DNA from: Artocarpus heterophyllus
Lineage: Eukaryota > Streptophyta > Magnoliopsida > Rosales > Moraceae
Reading direction: 5' to 3'
NCBI GenBank assembly: GCA_025403435.1
Contig: CM046339.1
Span: forward strand, 7,152,981 to 7,216,980
DNA: 64,000 nt
The notes under the pieces were generated by a model. It saw only the letters and a list, made by a program, of their open reading frames with translations. It made no database searches and was not told where the DNA came from. Positions 49,751 through 61,500 of the stretch are shown here, one piece after another. The first letter of the stretch is position 1, and every line of letters starts with the position of its first letter. Made by a program: the position numbers and the translations under genes.

Positions 49751-52433
49751 TGGATAGATTCCGATGCTACTACTCATATAAGTGTGTCTATATAGGGTTG
49801 CTTGAGCTACCGAAAGCCAAGTGATGGTGAAAGATACATCTATGTAGGTGATGGCAAGTCAATGGAAGTTGAGGCAATAGGAACATTTAGGTTATTATTA
49901 AGGACTGGATTTTATTTGGATTTGAATGAGACTTATGTTGTACCGTCGTTTAGATAGAATTTGGTTTCTATTTCTATACTAGACAAATTTGATTATTCTG
50001 GTTCATTTGGAAATAGTCAATTTAATATTTTTTTCAAAATTCAAAAGTTATTGGTTCTGGTTCTTTATCTGCTTATGACAACTTTTATTTGCTTAATACG
50101 GTTGCCTCATTTAATGAAACCTTGCATATAAGTACGTGTGGTGTAAAGCAAAAATTAACCAATCAGAATTCTACTTCATTATGGCACAAGAGATTAAATC
50201 ATATCTCCAAGCAGAGAATAGAGAGACTTATGTCAGACAGGATTTTTGATCCTTTGATTTTACAAATTTTGAAATTTGTGTTAATTGCATAAAGGGGAAA
50301 TAGAAAAACATAAGGAGATTAGGTGCCAACAGGGCGTCAGACATCTTAGAACTAATTCATATAGATATTTGTGGGCCATTCCCTATGGCTTCTAGGAATG
50401 GTCAACAATATTTTATTACGTTCATAGACGATTTCTCACAATATGGCTACCTATATCTCTTTTATGAAAAGTCCCAGTCACTGGATGTGTTCAAGAATTA
50501 TAAGGCTGAAGTTAAGAACCAACTCAACAAAAGGATTAAAGGCGTTAATCTGACCATGGTGGCAAATACTATGGCAGATATAACGGATGAGATGAACAAC
50601 ACCCAGGACTGTTTGCTAAGTTCCTAGAGGAGTGTAGTATCGTCCCACAGTACACCATGCCAGGATCACCTAGCATGAATGGTGTTGCTGAGAGGCAAAA
50701 TAGAACACTTAAGGACATGGTGAGGAGTATGATTAGTTATTCTACCTTGCCAAAATCTCTCGGGGGAGAAGCCTTAAAAACTACAGCTTACATACTCAAT
50801 AGAATTCCAACTAAAGCAACTGCCAAAACCCCTTATGAGCTTTGGACAGGCAAAAAGCCTAGTTTGAATCACTTGCACATTTGGGGCTGTCCAATTGAGG
50901 CAAGGCCTTATAGGGCAAATGAAAAGAAACTAGATTTCAAAGCTGTCAACTGCTATTTTATTGGATATTCTGAGAGGTCAAAGGGTTACAAATTTTATGA
51001 TCCCATGACTAAGTCGATTTTTGAGATGGAAACTACTCGGTTCTTTGAGGATGTCGAGTTTGCGGGGGGAGATGAGGTTAAGGAAAAAGAACTTTGTCTT
51101 TGAAGAGGAATATGTTGATATTCCCACAGCTGTTATTGACATTGATCAGGTTCCTATTCCTGACATTGTTCAAGAAACAGTCCAAATCAAGATAATGTTA
51201 GAGAACCTCCCATTCTAGAAACTGCTCCAGAAGAACAAACTCTACCACCTCAAGAACCTATGCCCTTAAGGAGATCCACTAAAGAAAGGAGAAGTGCGAT
51301 TCTTGATGATTATATCATATTTCTCCAAGAACATGAGGTTGATATTAGAGTGGTGGAGGATGATGTAATCCATTTCCATCAAGCCATGCAAAGTTTTAAC
51401 TCTCAGAAGTGGATTGATGTAATGAATAAGGAGATAAAGTCCATGAAAGACAATGACATTTAGGATCTTGTCCCATTACCTGAAGGAGCGAAACCCATTG
51501 GTTGCAAATGGATATTTAAAACCAAGAGGGATTCAAAAGGCGATGTAGAGAGATATAAGGCTTGTCTTGTTGCAAAGGGATTTACTAAAAAAAAAGGCAT
51601 CGACTATAAAGAGACTTTTTCTCCAGTTTCTTCAAAAGACTCTTTCAGGACTATAATGGAATTGGTGGAATATTTTGGCATGCAGGATTGTAAACCAGGT
51701 GACACCCTTGTCGTTAAGGGAGACAAGTTCAAAAGAGATGTAGAAGATTCCTTATGCATCAGCCGTAGGGAGTTTGATGTATACTCAGGTTTGTACGCGT
51801 CCAGATATTGCATACATTGTTGGGATGCTAGGCAGGTACTTAAGTAATCTAAGATTGGATCATTGGAAAGCAACCAAATGAGTCATGCGGTATTTACAGA
51901 GAACGAAGGATTACATGCTCACATATAGAAGATCAGATCAGTTGGAGATAATTGGGTATTCAGATTATGATTTTGCTAGGTGCCAAGATAGTCAAAAATC
52001 CACATCGGGTTGTATCTACCTGCTAGCTGGAGGAACTATTTCCTGAAAGAGTGCTAAGTAGACAATAATAGCTTCTTCCACCATGGCAGCAGAGTTTATA
52101 GCATGTTATGAGGCATCCAACTATGGGATATGGCTACGGAATTTTGTCACTAGGCTGCAAATTGTGGATGGAATTGAAAGACCACTTAAGTTATTTTGTG
52201 ACAATAAGTCAGCAGTATTGTATTCCAACAACAACTGGAGCTCAACAAAGTCAAAGCACATAGACATCAAGTTTCTAGTTGTTAAAGAAAGAGTACAGAG
52301 TGGTCATGTGTCTATAGAGCATATTAGGACAAACTCTATGGTTGTGGATCCGCTTACTAAAGGAGTACCACCCGAGGTCTTTCATGAGCACACCACTCAA
52401 ATGGTTGTATCTCTTAAGGATATGTTATTTTAG
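49751..52433 (+). pseudogene. D1 copia protease, integrase, RT remnant, RNase H (broken)
   Basis: The protease site reads DSDATT near 49758, with the glycine of DSGA replaced by aspartate. The integrase zinc region WHKRLNH lies near 50182, the core FIDDFSQYGY near 50422, and [12 protein letters not shown] near 50685. RT begins (KWIFKTKRD, FSPVSSKDSFR) and then jumps near 51670 from ELVEYF to GMQDCKPGDT, so the RT palm with the YxDD motif is deleted. RNase H retains MAAEF and CDNKSA up to the stop at 52433. There are frame changes between all main blocks. It is an old remnant. Confidence 0.88.
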
Positions 52434-52855
52434 TAGGAGTTTATGCTTTGGATGCTTTTCAATTGTAGACACATTTTATGGTTATTTTATGGATGATTTA
52501 TGGTTGTTTCTACAGAAATAAAGTTTTCAGTTTATTCACACTCTGATTTTGGTATGATTTGATCTCACTAAGATTTTAAAGTGGACCAGTAGGAAATAGG
52601 CATGTTAAGATCACATTGCATGAAATTTCCTTGCTACACATCCATACTTGATCCATGTCATTGATTATATTAATATACATTACCATTGATGGGTTTAGTT
52701 ACATTACATGTAACGAAGACCGCTTTGATCCTCTACTGATATGATTAATGGACCGGATTGGTTGGAGATTTTTTTTGGTAATGATAGCACAATTCATGAG
52801 CTCATAAGGTATAATTCACATTTATAAATTTTCATATATAGCCCAAGTGGGAGAT
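52434..52855 (+). other. 3' untranslated region and polypurine tract of D1
   Basis: Non-coding tail with a purine-rich AAGTGGGAGAT at 52845-52855 next to the 3' LTR. Nothing else recognisable. Confidence 0.75.
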
Positions 52856-53000
52856 TGTTGAAATTAATTCCAATAATATATAGGCTAATATATTAAATAA
52901 ATGTGTATTAAGACTATCATATAAGGTTCGCCTAATTAAAGTAATCTAATAAAGTATAAAGTGTTTGGCATTAAAGCATCTCATAAAGTGTGGACCTAAT
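52856..53000 (+). repeat. 3' LTR of D1, truncated by G1
   Basis: TGTTGAAATTAATTCC matches the 5' LTR start. The last five bases before G1 are CTAAT, the expected left target duplication of G1. Confidence 0.88.
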
Positions 53001-53851
53001 TGTAACGCCCCGAAATTTATTTAATGTTAATGTAATATAAATGATGAATTAGTGTGCCATAATTAATGTTTCAACATTAATTTGATTACTTGGTTGGATT
53101 TTGAATTTTTGGTTGTTTTGTTAATTTGATGAATTCAAATGATTTCTTATTGTTTTAAAATGATGTTTTGAGTTTTAAAAATACAACAATTTGTAAAATG
53201 TTAAAAATATTCCGTTTTACCAAAACGGTGAGCGGCATATGGTTTTCGCACAGTAAAATCGCCTACCGATTTCCTCTATTTATTTCCTTTCTCTCCCTCT
53301 CTCTCTCTCTTCACTCTGCTCACTTCTCTCTCTCTCTTGATCTCTCTCGACTACTCTCCTCTCTCTCAAATTTTCTCTCAAAATTTTGAATCAAATTCTA
53401 ATCCAAGCTTCGGGTTAGCAAGGAGGAAGCTTGGGGACGTGTTTTGACAACCGAGATCATGGATTGAAGCTTCGATTCGAGGTTAGTTTTGAAATTTCCA
53501 AACTTTTTACAAAATTTTCAATTTTGTGCATTTTTGAAATCTAGGTTTGTTTGAGCTTAGAAAACCTTGGATTTAAGTTAAGTGAACTTAGAACAACTAG
53601 AATCTAAGCTTAGATTGAAGAAAAACGAATTGGATTCAAGATTTTCCATTTTTCTCCCTATTTTCTCAATTTTGGATTTTTGAGATTTTTGAGTTTAAAT
53701 CTTGTTTAAATGAGTTCAAATGTGTTCTACTATGTTTTTCTATCAACTATAATTGTTTTCCATGCCTAGGATTTGAGAAAAACAGGTTAGAATCAAGATT
53801 TGAATTTTGGGGATCGAAAAACCTGTGGCTGAATTTCTAGGTTTTCCCAGT

Positions 53852-54017
53852 TCGACAGGCCAGACCACGTGTTCGGTAGGTCAGATCAAGGGATCGGCCG
53901 GCCGGTGTTCATCTCTCCGGTAGGTCAAACTTGGGAATGTTCAGCCGACCGAACCTGGCTTTCGGCAGGCCGAACTGTACAGTTTGGCCTGCCGAAGCAG
54001 GGAGTTCGGCAAGCCGG
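53852..54017 (+). promoter_or_regulatory. Phased palindrome array in the gypsy LTR (8 units)
   Basis: Units start at 53852, 53873, 53894, 53917, 53941, 53962, 53984 and 54006 (spacing 21-24). They include TCGGCAGGCCGA, TCGGCCGGCCGG and TTGGCCTGCCGA. It is the same motif and spacing as in the family-1 copia LTR and leader. It lies about 55 bp upstream of a TATA-like word. Confidence 0.6.
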
Positions 54018-54781
54018 CCGAAGCATGGAAAATTTTGTGATTTTCACCCGTTTTCACTGTTTTGAACCCCGATATAAATTCCAACCTTATAGAATGATTT
54101 TAAAGATACAAATGGCACACTAGGACATCATGAAATGGTTTATTAACATAGAATGTCTCAAACTAGATATTGATCGACTTAGTTTATATCTAGGATCGTT
54201 CGTGGTTCCGCGGAGCTAACGTATAGCGGACCGGGATTATGGTGTGGGGCACCGGCACGAGTATTGAGATAGGACTTCTACCCTATTCCTTGGTAGCCTA
54301 GTTTCAAAATGATTTGGCTTTGAAAAGGATTTCTATTAAAATGTTTTCAATGGTTGTTTGAAAAATGAATTTATCGGTTATATATTAATATATCGTGAAC
54401 TGAAATGGACTTCATAATGAATGTAAATGACAACACTCGGTAATTGGGTTTGAATGATGATGATAATAAACACATAGGCATGATGCCATATCAGAGATCG
54501 GGTCATGTAGCGATCGACCTTGGGGGCAGGTCCTGAAACCCAGCTGGGCCACTACGGTGGTCATACTATTTTGGTTTGCCTAGGAAAGGAAAATGATATT
54601 ACTGGCTGTACGAGTAGACTATTCTGGGTAAGAATGGTTTTACTCAAATCTATTTATTTATTTATTCATTTAAGATTTCTTTTAAATAATTCCTGAATAA
54701 TGAAATGTTTCTTTAAATTGAATTATTTTATTAAACATAGTCCTGCTGAGCCTTTCGCTCACGTTTTATTTGCTTTAAATT

Positions 54782-54808
54782 CCCCCCCCCCCCCCCCCCC
54801 CCCCCCCC
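54782..54808 (+). repeat. Run of 27 C
   Basis: Uninterrupted homopolymer in the G1 LTR. Runs of this length are prone to sequencing error, so the true length is unsure. Confidence 0.9.
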
Positions 54809-55178
54809 TTCTAGGTGGTTTTTCATTTAGGTTTGGAGAAGATTCAACGGACAAGACCCAGGAGCAATAGAGGGACTAGTAAACTTATTTGTATTATTTA
54901 AATCAAGGCGTTTAAGATTTTAACTTTACTTGTACTTGAACTGTGATTGTATTTATGATATTGTCAGTACCATGTGTGTGCACAAATTGTGGATCTGTGG
55001 GACCCATAATCGTTATGTCTATTCTTTAATATTAATTTTTCATGCAATGGCTTTGTTTAAACTTTCACACTTTATATTTAATTCAAACCACTAAACCCTT
55101 GATTTTTAATTAAATTCTCTTTTAATTAATTTAAATAATCCACCACGTCACCTCCCGTACTCCAGGGCATGACAGAAT

Positions 55179-55190
55179 GGTATTAGAGCT
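55179..55190 (+). other. Primer-binding site of G1
   Basis: TGGTATTAGAGC three bases after the LTR, the Met-tRNA-type site usual in chromoviruses, with one change. Confidence 0.85.
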
Positions 55191-55279
55191 CAAGGTTATG
55201 AACCTTGGGAATTGTGCACACATAGGTTTGACAATGAAATACCTCTGACAGTCCAAATTTTGTTTTTAGAAGTGAGAGA

Positions 55280-56502
55280 ATGGCACCTAGACGTTGTTCG
55301 ACAGCTGATGCCAAGTTCAGAATTGATTAGAGCATGATGAGGTCTATGTTTGCGGCTTTCTGGTAGATAGCAGCCAGGGCTAGACCAGAAGGTTCTGATG
55401 TTGGTAGTCAGCATGCGTACTTTAAGGAATTCTAGCGTGCGTCAGTTCTGACTTTTGATGGTAATGGGGATCCACAGTTAGCAGAGTATTGGCTGGATTC
55501 GATCTTGAAGCATTTGGATACCCTTGGTGTGCCTGAGGAGTATCGTGTGGAGTTTGTTCCGTATAAGCTTGAGGGTGGCGCTAACACTTGGTGGAAACAA
55601 GCTAAGCGTTTGGAGCGCGGTAGTGATATTAGTTGGGACAGGTTCGAGGAGCTGTTCTATGATCGATATTTTTTACAGGGGTATAGAGATCAGAAGGCAG
55701 CTGAGTTCTACAGGTTACAGCAAGGTGATTTGTCAGTCCAGGAATATGAGGCAAGGTTTAATGAGTTGGCTAGGTTTGCTCCATCAGCTGTGGCATCGGA
55801 GCGTGAGAAGTGTATTAAGTTTCAGGAAGGGCTCAAGGCTCTTATTCGGCGATAGTTGGTTGCTCTGCGGCTTAGGAGTTTTAGAGAGCTTGTGTCGTTG
55901 GCGATATCCGTGGAGAATGATTATGTGCAGTATTGTGAGGACCGAGCCAAGGCTTCAGGAGGACCACAGAGGAGTGGTAGGAAGAGCACTAGTAGCCGTC
56001 TGACTCTGGAGAAGGGAAAGCAAGGTGGCGCGACTAGTGGTAGCAGCAGTTTGTCTGGCAACGGGCGTAGCAATCCCTACAGCTTCCATTGTCATTTCTG
56101 TCAGCAGCCCAGACACATCAAGAGGAATTGCCTGATCGGGAGTGCCCGTCTTGGATCTCAGACCAGGGAGGATGCCAGTCGTTAGTCTCAGCCTTAGACC
56201 CTACCTCCACCTCAGTAGTACCCGCAGTTGTAGTATCCCCAGTTCTCTCCTCAGTAGGTCTCATATCCAGCACGGGGCAGCAGCCGCAGCACTTCCAGCG
56301 TAGTGTCCCTCAGTATCGAGCCCTGAGTACAAGTAGTGTGCAGTCGTCTCCTTCTCAGCAGCATCGGCAGAATACTCCAGGACCCAGCAATGTCGGTAGA
56401 GGAAAGGGAAAGGCTCCAATGTAGGTTCATGCAATGGCATCTAGAGGATAAGATTCTCATGTTGGTACACACGGTTGTTGATGGTATGATCTTGGTTTCT
56501 AG
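55280..56502 (+). pseudogene. G1 gypsy gag (broken, truncated by C7)
   Basis: ATG at 55280 (MAPRRC) opens the frame, and stops follow near 55328 and 55364. From about 55440 it matches the retrotransposon gag domain: LTFDGNGDPQLAEYWLDS, then the TWWKQAKR and FYDRYF blocks, QGDLSVQEYEARFNELARFAP, and KCIKFQEGL. After a TAG at 55853-55855 (expected Q) come the basic region and a zinc knuckle CHFCQQPRHIKRNC near 56090, where the usual glycine is arginine. A glutamine/serine/proline-rich tail with many TAG codons and a frame change near 56310 runs to the C7 insertion. The gene is inactive. Confidence 0.88.
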
Positions 56503-56894
56503 TGTTGGAAACAAAGTGCGCAGCGGAATTTTTAAAAATTTTCATCAGAGTATTTTCCAAAATACAAGTATGACATGTTATATGTATAAATTAAACAGAT
56601 CTTACTAACCTCAGTGTGCCGAAGAACCTCCGCGACCTGTGTAGAGAAGTAACGTTCCAGAAGAGCCTCAACCAACTGGTCTTCTTTGCTATTCTCTATC
56701 CACAACCGGAGTGAGTGTGGGCTCACACGTACAGCTCTTCCACCGGTGACTCTCCTTCCAACCAATAGAGAGAACCCAAAGCTAGTGTTCGTGATTTGTG
56801 AACAAAAGCTCTCAGGGAGTTTTCAGATGCTCACTAGAAGAGTATCACTCTTAATCTCTCAAATTGATCTGAGTAAATCATTAGACTCACTCCC

Positions 56895-56902
56895 TTTTTA
56901 TA
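56895..56902 (-). promoter_or_regulatory. TATA box of C7 LTR
   Basis: TATAAAAA on the minus strand about 120 bp downstream of the palindrome array. Same place as in C1 and C2. Confidence 0.55.
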
Positions 56903-57021
56903 CCTATTGGTCCTTGGGGTCAGTCCATATCAGATTAGGTCTCAAAAATCGAAACAGAATCAAGTTCGGATCAATATCTGATAAGATACGCGTGAAAAAC
57001 GCGTAATCTTAGCTGTCGCGG

Positions 57022-57097
57022 TCGGCATGCCGAACTGTGAGATAGGCAGGCCGAACTGGCCAGTTCGGCAGGCCGAACTTTCTGATCGGCAGGCCGA
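57022..57097 (-). promoter_or_regulatory. Phased palindrome array in C7 LTR (4 units)
   Basis: Units start at 57022, 57043, 57065 and 57086 (21, 22, 21): TCGGCATGCCGA, TAGGCAGGCCGA and two of TCGGCAGGCCGA. Between the second and third is a longer palindrome, GCCGAACTGGCCAGTTCGGC. An enhancer role is inferred from the position upstream of the TATA box. Confidence 0.62.
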
Positions 57098-58534
57098 ACT
57101 GCCGAGAAAAAATCTCCGCGAATCTTTTATTTTCCACCCGAGATTCTAAAGGATAAAGTCTCAGTTTTGATTCAAATAGCCCAATAGAAAAGATATCTGA
57201 TCAAAACAAACTCTATCAAGATAATCTCTAAGAAAATAAATCAATTCAAATAATTCTACAAGTTTATCTTGTTCTAATTGTCCAAAATTAAAACAACCGA
57301 TAAACAGACAAGAATTATCCGAACGCCATAATTCAACAAGTTCATCTTGAACTAATTTCTTACAAAATTAATTCAACCGATAAACAGACATGAATTATTT
57401 GATTCTTATAAATTTTAAACCAATCTGATAAATCCGACATAAGTCACCAATTATTGGAAAAGCACGCCGTGTCGTTACAGGATTTTGTGAGCTAGCAAAG
57501 GGGACCAAAATGGACCTATAAAGTTCAAGCTCATGATAATTATGAAACCCAATATCCCAGATATACATTTCACAATTATCAACTCCAACGCTACTCCACT
57601 AAAAGCTTGGAGCTGCACTCTCGAACTTTACAGAATTACGAAGCTCATGTAGCTAAGTCTCCATGACATATCATAGTGTATCGCATCCCCATATGATCAT
57701 CCATAATCGGCTTAAGGACAAGTTCTGTCTTACCTTCCCGATTATTTTTATCTTACGTTCCATTGTCTCACCATTAGAAAACTTACCATCCAAAGATAGT
57801 ATACCATTCGGTTACACCTATGTATCCAAATGGTTGAGCGCTCCAGTTTTCCAATTACAGGACAACGCATATAAGAGGATATCATTACTCCTAAAGAGGA
57901 GCTATGGATTCCATATCTATGAATAACAAGTCTACGCTATCAAGAGTCATGCCTCCAACGTACCGGCATGCATGCCACTATAGAGATGTGGGAGTCACCC
58001 ATTGGTACATCAAAAGACACAAGTCGAGACAACGGGCCCATTATTCATCTCAGGATTAAGATACAATACAAACGACTGTCTAAAGTGAATCGATTTGCCA
58101 AGACAGAATTATTAATCCAAATCAATTCACTTTATGTCCCGATCCAACACATCGTCACCTATGACAACGCGCCAATGTTTCTATTCACGGAGTCCAACTC
58201 CGATGGCCAAGACAAACCATCTCCCAAAAGGGATATAGACAACATAACAATCTTTACATGAATAAAGCGCCCAACTTTATTCCCTCGATTGCGGATCATA
58301 TATTTTAGACCATCACCTTAAGAGTCGTGTCTACCGCATAATCATCCCATCATATGCCCAACTCTTAAGGTTTAGACTGACAGTCTCAGACTACTGTTTG
58401 CTTATCATACATTCAACGAATATGAACGTAAAGAGGACAATATTTGGTATATATAAATGAATAAATTCTTTATTGATAAAAATGTCTCCAAAAACGTATT
58501 ACATTTTTACTCCTTAGAGCATACATGTCTAACA

Positions 58535-58545
58535 ATCTCCCACTT
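58535..58545 (-). other. Polypurine tract of C7
   Basis: AAGTGGGAGAT on the minus strand, abutting the 3' LTR; primes plus-strand DNA synthesis in this class of element. Confidence 0.88.
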
Positions 58546-58548
58546 GCA

Positions 58549-61500
58549 CTAAGTGAGTAAATACTGCAAATTTCGCATCCCCATAGCTTCCACATGCCTT
58601 TCGAAGACTCTCCCAGAAAGTGTCTTCGTAAATGGATCAGCTAAATTGTCCTCTGACGCGATCTTGCACACCGTGACATGCCCGCTCTCAACGAAGTCCT
58701 TTATCACATGATACTTCCGATCAATATGCTTACTCTTCTTGTGAAATCTTGGTTCCTTAGCATTAGCTACCGCCGCACTGTTATCACAGTACAGTGATAC
58801 CGCTTTATCCATACCAGGAACTACCTCAAGATCCCCAAGGAACTTGCGGAGCCACACTGCTTCTTTCGAAGCATCACTAGCCGCCACATACTCGGCCTCC
58901 ATCGTTGAATCCGAAGTGCAATCTTGCTTCGCACTTCTCCAACTGATGGCACCGCCACTCAGAGTAAACACAAACCCTGAAGTCGATTTCCTAGAATCCA
59001 GGCAGGATTGAAAATCCGAATCAGTGTATCCTAGAGGAGTTAAATCCTCACCCGAATACACAAGCATATACCCTCGAGTCCTTCTCAGGTACTTGAAAAT
59101 ATGCTTTACCGCAACCCAATGGTTCGGTCCTGGATCCGCCTGAAATCGACTCACAATCCCGACCGCATAGCTAATATCCGGTCGAGTGCAAAGCATGGCA
59201 TACATGAGACTACCCACTGCCGAAGCATAAGGCACCTTCTTCATGTATTCTCTTTCTTCATAAGACTTTGGAGAGTCTTTCTTAGAAAGAGTAATTCCAG
59301 ACCTAGATGGTTGCCCACCTTTCTTGGAATCCTGCATTGCAAACCTCCTGAGAATTTTATCTATGTAGCTGGCCTGTGACAAAGCTATCATTTTGTTCTT
59401 CCTATCCCGCAAGATCTGGATACCGAGAACAAAATTAGCCTCACCCAAGTCCTTCATGTCAAACTGCTTGGTCAACCATAATTTGACCGATGACAACGCC
59501 CCAATGTCATTGCCAATTAGCAGAATGTCATCTACATAGAGTAGTAGAAAAACCACCTTCCCATTCTTAATGTGTTTGTAAACACATGGTTCATCCACAT
59601 TTTGTGAGAACCCATAAGTCTTGATCACTTGATCAAATCTTATGTTCCAAGAACGAGAAGCCTGCTTAAGTCCATAAATAGACTTTAGCAACTTACAAAC
59701 CTTACCCTCTTGACCCGCGACCTTGAACCCGTCTGGTTGTTCCATATAAATGGACTCATCAAGATAGCCATTTAGAAAAGCCGTCTTGACATCCATCTGC
59801 CAAATCTCGTAGTCGAGAGCGGCAGCTATGGACAAGAGAATCCGGATGGACTTAAGCATGGCTACAGGCGAAAAGGTTTCCTCATAATCGATTCCTTCCT
59901 TTTGCGTATAACCCTTAGCTACCAGTCTAGCCTTAAAGGTTTCGACCTTTCCATCCACTCCTCTTTTCCTCTTGTAGATCCACTTACACCCTATGGGTTT
60001 TACCCCTTCGGGAAGATCCACGAGCTCCCAGACCCGATTAGTCTCCATAGACTTCATCTCAATGTTCATGGCCTCTGTCCAGAGTCTTGAATCAACATCC
60101 TCCATAGCTTCTGCGTAAGTATAAGGATCCCTGTCATGTTCATCCGGTTCAGCCAAAAAGACCTCCCCATTGAACATATACCTCTCAGGTTGACGCCCGA
60201 TCCTCCCACTACGCCGAAGCCCCTGTGGTTGTTGTTCAGGTTTGTTTGGTTTTTCTACACCGATCGGAATGGTTTCGTTCGGAACCTCCGGAGTAAACGG
60301 ATTACCCCTCAACTCCTCAAGCACCACTTTGCTTTGAGGTTTAAAGTCGTTCATGTAACTCTCCTCAAGGAAAGTTGCATTAGTTGAAACCACGACTTTA
60401 TTTTCCTTTGGGTTATAAAAATAACCCCCTTTAGTCCCTTTTGGATATCCTACAAACACGCAAACTTCTGAACGTGCTTCCAACTTATTCGGATCCTTAA
60501 ACAGGACATGAGCTGGACATCCCCATATGCGAATATGGTTTAAGGATGTCTTCCGTCTTGTCCACAACTCGTGAGGAGTTTTAGGGACCGATTTTGAAGG
60601 CACATTGTTCAAAAGATAACATGCAGTTTGTAGTGCATATCCCCAAAAGGATAAAGGCAATGATGAATAACTCATCATGGACCGAATCATGTCCAACAAA
60701 GTCCTATTCCTTCTCTCTGCTACGCCATTCTGCTGCGGAGTGCCCGGCGCAGTCAAATGGGATAAAATCCCATTCTCTAACAAGTGTCCCAAGAACTCAT
60801 CAGAAAGGTATTCTCCACCTCGATCTGATCGAAGTGCCTTTATGGGTCTACCCAATTGCTTTTCCACTTCAGCCCGAAACTCCCTGAATTTATCATAAGT
60901 TTCGCTTTTGTGGTGCATTAGGTACACATACCCATATCTAGAGTAATCGTCAATAAAAGTAACGAAGTACTCATACCCTCCTCGTGCCCGGATGTTCATC
61001 GGTCCGCAAACATCACTATGCACAAGTTCTAGAACCCCTTCGGCCCTATTGCCCTTAGACCCGTATGGTCTTTTGGTCATTTTACCCTCCAAACAAGACT
61101 CACATTGAGGTATAGATTCCACCTTTAAGTGACTTAAAGGTCCATCCCTTACCAACCTTTGAATCCTATTCAGGTTAATATGGCCAAGGCGCAAATGCCA
61201 AAGATAAGTCTTATTAGAGTGAGAAGTTTTAAGTCTTTTTGAGTCATTATCATTTATCTCAGCATTAAGCAATAAGTCCATCTTAGGTTTGATAAAATAT
61301 AGATTATTTTGCATCCATCCAGAACAGATAAAAGATTTGTTTTTACGAATCACCACTTTTTCATTAAAAGATACCACGTAGGAGTCTTTAAATAAAGAAG
61401 ATACAGAAATTAAATTCCTTTTAAATTTAGGAACATAAAAACAATCTCGCAAAATTAAACTCCTATAATTATCAAAACAAAGATGGACATCTCCCACTGC

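Larger units (their letters stand above)
31356..53000 (+). mobile_element. D1: old Ty1/copia element of a second family, interrupted by C5 and cut by G1
   Basis: 5' LTR 31356-31519 plus 46982-47291, primer site, leader, gag-pol remnant, polypurine tract and the first 145 bp of the 3' LTR, all on the plus strand. The sequence preceding the LTR is GACCA; the matching duplicate would lie beyond the window. The two LTR starts differ at roughly 18-19 of about 146 positions by my hand alignment, so it is old. It is the ancestral layer of the whole right half of the window. Confidence 0.9.
53001..55175 (+). repeat. 5' LTR of G1 (2175 bp)
   Basis: Contains a CT-rich stretch (53288-53370), an eight-unit palindrome array (53852-54017), a TATA-like TATAAAT at 54073-54079, a TGAGCCTTTCGCTCA block near 54748, and a run of 27 C (54782-54808). 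Ends ATGACA before the primer site. Confidence 0.87.
53001..56502 (+). mobile_element. G1: Ty3/gypsy (Tekay/Del-like) element, 5' part
   Basis: A 2175-bp LTR starting TGTAACGCCCCG and ending ATGACA, then a primer site and a gag gene. It is cut at 56502 by C7. Protease, RT, RNase H and integrase would lie beyond C7, outside the window. The LTR start and the gag type match plant chromoviruses; the assignment to Tekay/Del is from memory of those features and not from a search. Confidence 0.85.
56503..58534 (-). repeat. 3' LTR of C7 (2032 bp)
   Basis: Minus strand TGTTAGACATG to TTTCCAACA. The ends and the TATA region are intact. It is closely similar along its length to the C1 LTR. Confidence 0.94.
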
